DNA of 64,000 nt from Shewanella putrefaciens (GTDB taxonomy: Bacteria > Pseudomonadota > Gammaproteobacteria > Enterobacterales > Shewanellaceae): NCBI RefSeq assembly GCF_016406325.1, contig NZ_CP066370.1, forward strand, positions 248,001-312,000, read 5' to 3'. The position numbers and the translations under genes are program-made. The notes beneath the pieces are model-generated. The model saw nothing but the letters and a program-made list of their open reading frames with translations. It ran no database searches and had not been told where the DNA came from. How positions within the stretch are numbered: position 1 is the stretch's first letter; every line of letters starts with the position of its first letter. Positions 59,392-64,000 of this stretch are shown here, piece after piece.

Positions 59392-60258
59392 ATGGAAAGA
59401 GGCGTCGTTGCGTCACCAGCACTAATTGATATTACTTTGAGTGGCTTTACTATGAAGCGCTCAATTTCAAAAGAGGAAATTCGATACTACAGTTTGTATT
59501 GGGATAAGGTCGTGATACCCGGCAGTAACCTAGTGTATGTGGGAGTTCCTGAAGAAGATATTCTTATCCAAACTGGTGTTATAGAACGGCCCCTGGTAGG
59601 TTTCTCTGGTACATGGAGTGGATCTGATTTAGGCCATTCATTCGCTCTTGCTCAGGCAAAAGTTGCGGAAGATTTACTAGCATCAAATCGCGAAGTTGAT
59701 TGGGTTTTACATCAAATGGGCTCATCGCTTGTGTTACCAAGTAAATTCCAGATGCAGCAACCGAATTTACGATTTGATTTGGTTAATGCTTTGCCAGTTC
59801 CATCTGGAGATATACCTATAGAAGATGTCTTAGAATTCAAAAATAGAAGGCGAGACCAACTAAATGTATTGCATAAATCATTAGATGACCTTTATACCCA
59901 GATAATTAATTCTCCTGATCCAGACTTTGCCTCAACTAGAGTTGTTGCTGATCTTAAAACCGCAATATCAGAATTGAATCAAGTATCAAACGAACGTTGG
60001 AAAATGACTCGTAAATACGACTTTTCAGCACAGCTTAACTTAGACGGTGGAAAAATAGCTCAAGGTGTGGCAGCAGGTGCTGTGTTTGACTTCTTTTCCA
60101 ACCCAACAGACTTACCTCTTGGGGCTATAGCAGGTGGACTAGTTTCATTAATAAAGTTGCAAGCTAAAGTCTCCACAATTTTTGAACCAGCTAAGAGTCA
60201 GTCTTCGTTAGGTTACTTAGCGTTAGCGCATAAAGAGAAGGTGCTCCCCGCCCTATAA
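59392..60258 (+). CDS. Orphan protein, DUF6236-like
   Basis: 288 residues from ATG 59392 (TTAGGAG upstream). No signal peptide. The N-terminal block (ERGVVASPALIDITLSGFTMKRS, YYSLYWDKVVIPGSN) resembles the DUF6236 family found sporadically in bacteria, as I recall it. A hydrophobic C-terminal part (AGAVFDFFSNPTDLPLGAIAGGLVSLIK) could be membrane-inserting. It lies in the accessory segment beside a pseudogene and a toxin-antitoxin pair. Function unknown. Confidence 0.7.
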   Translation: MERGVVASPALIDITLSGFTMKRSISKEEIRYYSLYWDKVVIPGSNLVYVGVPEEDILIQTGVIERPLVGFSGTWSGSDLGHSFALAQAKVAEDLLASNREVDWVLHQMGSSLVLPSKFQMQQPNLRFDLVNALPVPSGDIPIEDVLEFKNRRRDQLNVLHKSLDDLYTQIINSPDPDFASTRVVADLKTAISELNQVSNERWKMTRKYDFSAQLNLDGGKIAQGVAAGAVFDFFSNPTDLPLGAIAGGLVSLIKLQAKVSTIFEPAKSQSSLGYLALAHKEKVLPAL

Positions 60259-60358
60259 CAAGACTTCTATTGTTCGTTTTTCCAAAATGGTTGGTGAAGC
60301 AGGCCATCGTTAAATGTTAGTTCTAGTCTTTTGAACTTAGAGGCTACGCAGATGCTAG

Positions 60359-60468
60359 AAAGGCTGGCCATGGTGATTGGTGAGACGACCGTCCGCCCCA
60401 TGGACGGGGCGGTCGAGCATCCAGGGATGGACTCGCTGCGTGTCGTCGAGTCAGTACCATGGTTGGCC
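60359..60468. repeat. Structured palindromic repeat, copy 1
   Basis: GGCTGGCCATGGT (60362) and ACCATGGTTGGCC (60456) form outer arms, with an internal GC-rich hairpin at 60387-60414 (GACCG...CGGTC). It shares AAAGGC..CCATGGTGATTGG.GAGACG.CCGTC..CCCCAT with copy 2 at 61234. Confidence 0.75.
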
Positions 60469-60509
60469 TCACTCCTACTTTTTATATCTGCTCTATGAAA
60501 GGGGTGAGA

Positions 60510-60809
60510 CTATTTCAGATGATTTTGTGGTAGTTGTGGCTGGCCTAACATGGCAACGATGAGGATGAAGTCGTCTTCTTTTGTGAAGTAGGCGGTGTGT
60601 TTAGCAATCGGAAAGTAGAATCCGTTGGGGTAAATATCTTCGCAGCTTCTGCCTAATCCGGGGTTATCGGCTAACATTTGCAAGCCGGATATTAGGCTTT
60701 CTTTGTATTTGTGCCACTGCGACTCAGAAAAGTGTTGAATGGTGTAGTCTTTAATCTTTAGTAAGTGAGTTTGAGCTAACTTACTCAGTTTATAGCGTTT
60801 ATTTTTCAT
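60510..60809 (-). CDS. ParE/RelE-superfamily toxin
   Basis: 99 residues. YKLSKLAQTHLLKIKDYTIQHF and LADNPGLGRSCEDIYPNGFYFPIAKHTAYF match the ParE fold (plasmid stabilisation family). ParE toxins poison DNA gyrase, while RelE relatives cut mRNA; sequence points to ParE-type but does not decide. The start lies 8 bp after the antitoxin stop. Forms a type II module with the upstream gene. Confidence 0.87.
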   Translation of the reverse strand: MKNKRYKLSKLAQTHLLKIKDYTIQHFSESQWHKYKESLISGLQMLADNPGLGRSCEDIYPNGFYFPIAKHTAYFTKEDDFILIVAMLGQPQLPQNHLK

Positions 60810-60817
60810 GTAAGTTG

Positions 60818-61060
60818 CTACAGGGCGTTAAGAAAATCTTCACCATCAACAATATTACCTTTCGCTAAGTCTTCTTTGGCTGCGTTGAAACAGTGCTTCA
60901 GATAGTCGGCTTTCATCGCCTCAAGCTGTTCGTAATCGTGGATAGACATCACAACAACCGCATCTTTACTGTTTTTGCTGATCTTGATGGGTTCACGTTG
61001 AGCGTTTAGCAGTAACTCACCGAAATTTCGTTTGGCGTCATTGGCTGTTAATGTTTGCAC
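60818..61060 (-). CDS. Phd/YefM-family antitoxin
   Basis: 80 residues. The N-terminal Phd/YefM DNA-binding part has LTANDAKRNFGELLLNAQREP and VVVMSIHDYEQL; the C-terminal acidic tail (DLAKGNIVDGEDFLNAL) would wrap the toxin. It precedes the toxin gene, the normal order. Palindromes upstream are probable autoregulatory operators. Confidence 0.9.
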   Translation of the reverse strand: MQTLTANDAKRNFGELLLNAQREPIKISKNSKDAVVVMSIHDYEQLEAMKADYLKHCFNAAKEDLAKGNIVDGEDFLNAL

Positions 61061-61081
61061 GAATAAGCCCTCTTATTTGGA

Positions 61082-61134
61082 AATACAGTGGCAGTATAGT
61101 GTATTGTGCGAAACGGTCAAAACGATTAAATCGT
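61082..61134. promoter_or_regulatory. Probable toxin-antitoxin operator region
   Basis: Two inverted repeats lie upstream of the antitoxin start: AATACA-N12-TGTATT (61082-61105) and ACGATT-A-AATCGT (61122-61134). Phd-type complexes bind such palindromes to repress themselves. Confidence 0.5.
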
Positions 61135-61233
61135 GCGATTTAAGCTCAACGCAAATGAGAAGCCAATTTAACAAATCACCATTCATGGCAAATTGCACTA
61201 GCCTTTTAAACCTACAGATGACACAAGTACTCG

Positions 61234-61313
61234 AAAGGCAAACCATGGTGATTGGCGAGACGGCCGTCAGCCCCATTTGCAGCGCGTCGGTGAGTCAATG
61301 CCATGGCAAGCCT
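61234..61313. repeat. Structured palindromic repeat, copy 2
   Basis: Same family and orientation as copy 1 but about 35 bp shorter inside. Arms AGGCAAACCATGG and CCATGGCAAGCCT. The two copies bracket the toxin-antitoxin genes. Confidence 0.72.
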
Positions 61314-61476
61314 GTATGAGTGGGTACCAGCAAACGCTACAATCCAAACCGTTGAAGTGATAGATCACTCAGTACTATTTCCAACACTTTCTTCATATCA
61401 ATGTGATGGAATGAGTTCTCTAAGCCACCCACTGTTAATTTTTACTTCCTCATATTCAAAACTATCCAAACGAATA
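61314..61476. other. Short intergenic segment
   Basis: About 160 bp past repeat copy 2; nothing recognised. It marks the end of the accessory segment. Confidence 0.35.
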
Positions 61477-61505
61477 TAAAAATGGCCGAGGATAAGCTCG
61501 GCCAT
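61477..61505 (-). terminator. Terminator for the fatty-acid cluster end
   Basis: On the minus strand ATGGCCGAG / CTCGGCCAT (9 bp, 6-nt loop) followed by TTTTTAT, 33 bp past the stop at 61538. It ends the minus-strand operon. Confidence 0.85.
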
Positions 61506-61537
61506 GATTTGTTCGATTAAGCGTAAAACGGGTAGGT

Positions 61538-62281
61538 TTAGTAGTACTTCTTCAAATAACTCTCGGCGTAGTTTTTGAGTTTTTTGTTTGAGCTCGTGGC
61601 TGCCATATTTTCAATCACATCGCGGTAAGCGGTATTCCCTGAACTAGCTAGTGCTTTTGCCATGTTGGCATAGGTATCGATGGCGAGTTTATCATCGGCC
61701 ATTAAGCGTGGTGTTTTCAATTCGTTACTGAGTACGGCTAGGATAAAATCATCGTACTGGCGGTCATCCATGATGCGTTTAGCCGCGAGACGCATTAATT
61801 CTAAATCATCGCTGCGTAGGGCATTGGCAAAGGCATTATTTTGCTGACTTTGATCGGCAGTATATTGGCTTTTATCCGCAAGAATCGCATTCCATTTTTT
61901 ATATATCGTTATGTTTTCTAAAGCTTGACCTGCGTATTTTTTGAGTTTTTTAGGATAATCACCATTAACAATCTTGTTGATGGTTTCGCTGTACTTATCA
62001 TTGCCTGAATAAGCTAAGCCTTTGACTAACCAAGCACTGTAGTCAATGGCATTTTTTTCAGTGGCTTGGGGCAAAGATGCGAGTAGCTTGGCTTCGAGCG
62101 CATCAAAAATGGCAGGATCGGATAAACCAGCGATGGTGAGTGATCCAATGGCTTCTTTTTGCTTGAATTGGTTATCACCCTTAAAGATTTCTTGATAGGT
62201 TTCAACCGTATATTCCTGAGCCAATAAAGGCGAGCTTAATAAACTGATGCTAAGCAGCATACCTGCAAACAGTGGTTTCAT
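61538..62281 (-). CDS. Secreted helical-repeat hypothetical protein
   Basis: 247 residues with a signal peptide (cleavage near PLLA/QEY, 21). The rest is helical, with repeated short helix pairs (DPAIFDALEAKLLASL, KYSETINKIV, KKLKKYAGQALENI) like HEAT repeats. Two similar KKLKxYA segments mark the repeats. Function unknown. It follows the ketosynthase gene by 31 bp on the same strand and so may belong to that cluster as an envelope factor. Confidence 0.72.
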   Translation of the reverse strand: MKPLFAGMLLSISLLSSPLLAQEYTVETYQEIFKGDNQFKQKEAIGSLTIAGLSDPAIFDALEAKLLASLPQATEKNAIDYSAWLVKGLAYSGNDKYSETINKIVNGDYPKKLKKYAGQALENITIYKKWNAILADKSQYTADQSQQNNAFANALRSDDLELMRLAAKRIMDDRQYDDFILAVLSNELKTPRLMADDKLAIDTYANMAKALASSGNTAYRDVIENMAATSSNKKLKNYAESYLKKYY

Positions 62282-62312
62282 GGTGATGTCCTTATGTGGT
62301 TTTTATATGTCG

Positions 62313-63572
62313 TTATTGGGCCCAGCGTTTAAAAATCAGCGAGGTATTAATACCGCCAAAGGCGAAATTATTACTCATGACATAATCTGTGTCGATTTGG
62401 CGCAGTTTGTTACGGATATAGTCCAAATCGGCGCATTGTGGGTCGATACTTTCAAGATTGAGTGTCGGCGCAAACCAGCCCGCATTCATCATCTCAATAC
62501 TCACCCAAGCCTCTAACGCGCCGCATGCGCCTAAGGTGTGGCCCGTGTAGCTTTTAAGGGATGAAATCGGCATACCCGCACCAAATACTGCGTGGGTCGC
62601 GTGGCTTTCGGCGATGTCACCGCGATCCGTTGCCGTGCCGTGGGCGTTCACATAACCTATGGCGCTAGGCTCAAGCTGCGCATCTTTGAGGGCTAATCTG
62701 ATAGCGATTTCCATGGTCTGCGCGTTTGGTTGGGTGACGTGTTGGCCATCTGAATTCGTGCCAAAACCGACTAACTCAGCGTAAATCTTGGCACCGCGCG
62801 CCTTGGCGTGTTCGAGCTCTTCGAGTACCAGCGTACAAGCACCTTCGCCAATCACTAGGCCATCACGGCTCGCATCGAAGGGGCGTGGCGTGAGTTCGGG
62901 AGTGCTGTTTTTAGTGCTGGTGGCAAATAAGGTATCGAACACGACAGCCTCTGTGGGGCAGAGTTCTTCACCGCCGCCCGCCAACATTAAGGTTTGATGA
63001 CCGTATTTGATGGCTTCATAGGCGTAACCTATGCCTTGGCTCCCCGAGGTACAGGCGCTGCTAGTGGTGTGAATTCGGCCCTTTAAGCCGAAAAATACCC
63101 CCACATTCACCGCTGTGGTGTGTGCCATCATGCGGATATAACTTGTGGCGGTAACGCCCGACATATCACCGGTTTTCAACATATCGCCAAAGGCGATGAT
63201 GGCATCGGTACTGCCAGTGGACGAGCCATAGGCGATACCCATTTCACCCGAGGACACGATAGGATCGTCTAACAATCCCGCATCGATTAATGCAAGCTCG
63301 CTGGCGCGGGTCGCCATGATAGAAACCCGACCCATAGAACGAATTTTCTTGCGCGAATAATGGCTTGGCACTTCAAAGTCGCTAATGGGCGCGGCTAAGC
63401 GGGTATTGAGGCCATCGTATTTATCCCATTCGCCCATAGTGACAACACAGTTTTTCTGCGCCTTAAGGCTCGCTGCTATCGCCTCCCAATCATGGCCCAG
63501 GGCGGTAATGCCGCCAATGCCAGTGACAACCACTCGTTTCCCTAAGCGGGTTTGATTTGTCGGCTCGCTCAT
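62313..63572 (-). CDS. FabF-like beta-ketoacyl-ACP synthase
   Basis: 419 residues, thiolase fold. Active Cys in SSACTSG, His in NAHGTATD and His in YTGHTLGACG complete the Cys-His-His triad. It condenses malonyl-ACP with an acyl-ACP. The sequence and the adjoining FabG fit the aryl polyene or related specialised fatty-acid clusters of Shewanella rather than housekeeping fabF; that is inference. Its ATG at 63572 abuts the stop of the fabG-like gene. Confidence 0.9.
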   Translation of the reverse strand: MSEPTNQTRLGKRVVVTGIGGITALGHDWEAIAASLKAQKNCVVTMGEWDKYDGLNTRLAAPISDFEVPSHYSRKKIRSMGRVSIMATRASELALIDAGLLDDPIVSSGEMGIAYGSSTGSTDAIIAFGDMLKTGDMSGVTATSYIRMMAHTTAVNVGVFFGLKGRIHTTSSACTSGSQGIGYAYEAIKYGHQTLMLAGGGEELCPTEAVVFDTLFATSTKNSTPELTPRPFDASRDGLVIGEGACTLVLEELEHAKARGAKIYAELVGFGTNSDGQHVTQPNAQTMEIAIRLALKDAQLEPSAIGYVNAHGTATDRGDIAESHATHAVFGAGMPISSLKSYTGHTLGACGALEAWVSIEMMNAGWFAPTLNLESIDPQCADLDYIRNKLRQIDTDYVMSNNFAFGGINTSLIFKRWAQ

Positions 63573-64000
63573 TTAGATCATGCCTCCATTGACCGATATC
63601 ACTTGGCGAGTGATATAGGCGGCATCGTCAGACATTAAAAAGGCGGCTAAGGCGGCGATTTCACTGGGTTTACCCATGCGGCGCATCGGCACTAATTGCT
63701 CGACCATATCCTTAGGAATATCGGCCACCATGTCGGTTTCAATCAAGCCGGGAGCGATACAGTTGACGGTGATTTTGCGTTTTGCCAGTTCTAATGACAA
63801 TGCCTTAGTCGCGCCGATAATACCCGCTTTTGAGGCGCTGTAATTCACTTAGCCACGGTTGCCCGCAATCCCAGAAACAGAGGCTAAGGTAATGATACGC
63901 CCGCCCTTGCGGCCCTGTACCATAGGCATCACACAGGGGTGGATGACATTATAAAAGCCGTCTAAGTTAGTGTGGATGACGCTGTCCCACTCGCTTTCTG
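63573..64000 (-). pseudogene. fabG: FabG-like 3-oxoacyl-ACP reductase interrupted by a stop codon, partial
   Basis: On the minus strand the frame is open from the window edge through ESEWDSVIHTNLDGF, RIITLASVSGIAGNRG, then meets TAA at 63849-63851, and continues in the same frame as VNYSASKAGIIGATKA to the stop at 63573. SDR reductases read GQVNYSASK here, so CAA (Gln) has become TAA. The Ser of the triad lies before and the Tyr-Lys of YSASK after the stop. The 5' end is outside the window. Either a nonsense mutation or a base-call error. Confidence 0.88.

Overview
The window looks like a chromosomal segment of a Shewanella-type marine/aquatic gammaproteobacterium, close to the S. oneidensis group. 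This rests on gene content and order recalled from that genus: ntrBC apart from glnA, an OvoA ovothiol enzyme, moa-mod operons behind a molybdenum-cofactor riboswitch, a PrnB-like/kynureninase-like pair, a DUF2986 micro-protein and an aryl-polyene-type fatty acid cluster. No rRNA, tRNA, phage or CRISPR was seen. Both window edges cut genes: fieF on the left and a fabG-like reductase on the right.

Layout. 1-4.7 kb: end of the metal exporter fieF, an outer-membrane barrel, and nitrogen regulators glnG (ntrC) and glnL (ntrB) with NtrC-type sites. 4.8-8.3 kb: a probable electrophile/aldehyde stress module (GST, DJ-1/PfpI protein, YqhD-like dehydrogenase, TetR regulator) with two copies of one operator. 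8.5-20.4 kb: ppnP, two chemoreceptors, ovoA, a PfkB kinase, a diguanylate cyclase, yiiM and a small membrane protein. 20.7-27.7 kb: ETF-ubiquinone oxidoreductase, then the Moco riboswitch, moaACDE and modABC, which together cover molybdate uptake and the early cofactor steps. 27.9-31.5 kb: PepSY protein plus two-component system, an RluA-type enzyme and a Pmp3-family peptide. 31.5-36 kb: a Fur-box TonB receptor and a minus-strand cell-wall hydrolase group. 36.3-38.6 kb: a PrnB-like haem dioxygenase-family gene abutting a kynureninase-like gene.

39-57.7 kb: a MITE-like element, glnA with a recognisable sigma-54 promoter and NtrC site, typA/bipA, an NTF2-GGDEF protein, katG, a membrane polyferredoxin, a 10x7-bp tandem repeat, yihY-dtd-thioesterase, a lipoprotein protease, azoR, and an XRE-cupin regulator divergent from benE across 37-bp iterated operators. 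58.2-61.5 kb is the accessory part: a broken NTF2-like gene, a DUF6236-like orphan and a ParE/Phd toxin-antitoxin pair bracketed by two copies of a structured repeat. 61.5-64 kb begins a fatty-acid-type cluster, probably aryl polyene.

Three lesions deserve attention. The katG gene carries Arg where the family has the adduct-forming distal Trp. The fabG-like gene has an in-frame stop just before its catalytic motif. The NTF2-like gene has both a frameshift and a stop. Each could be real decay in this strain or a base-call error. The best candidates for undescribed biology are the PrnB-like/kynureninase-like pair, the TetR electrophile module and the iterated XRE operators.
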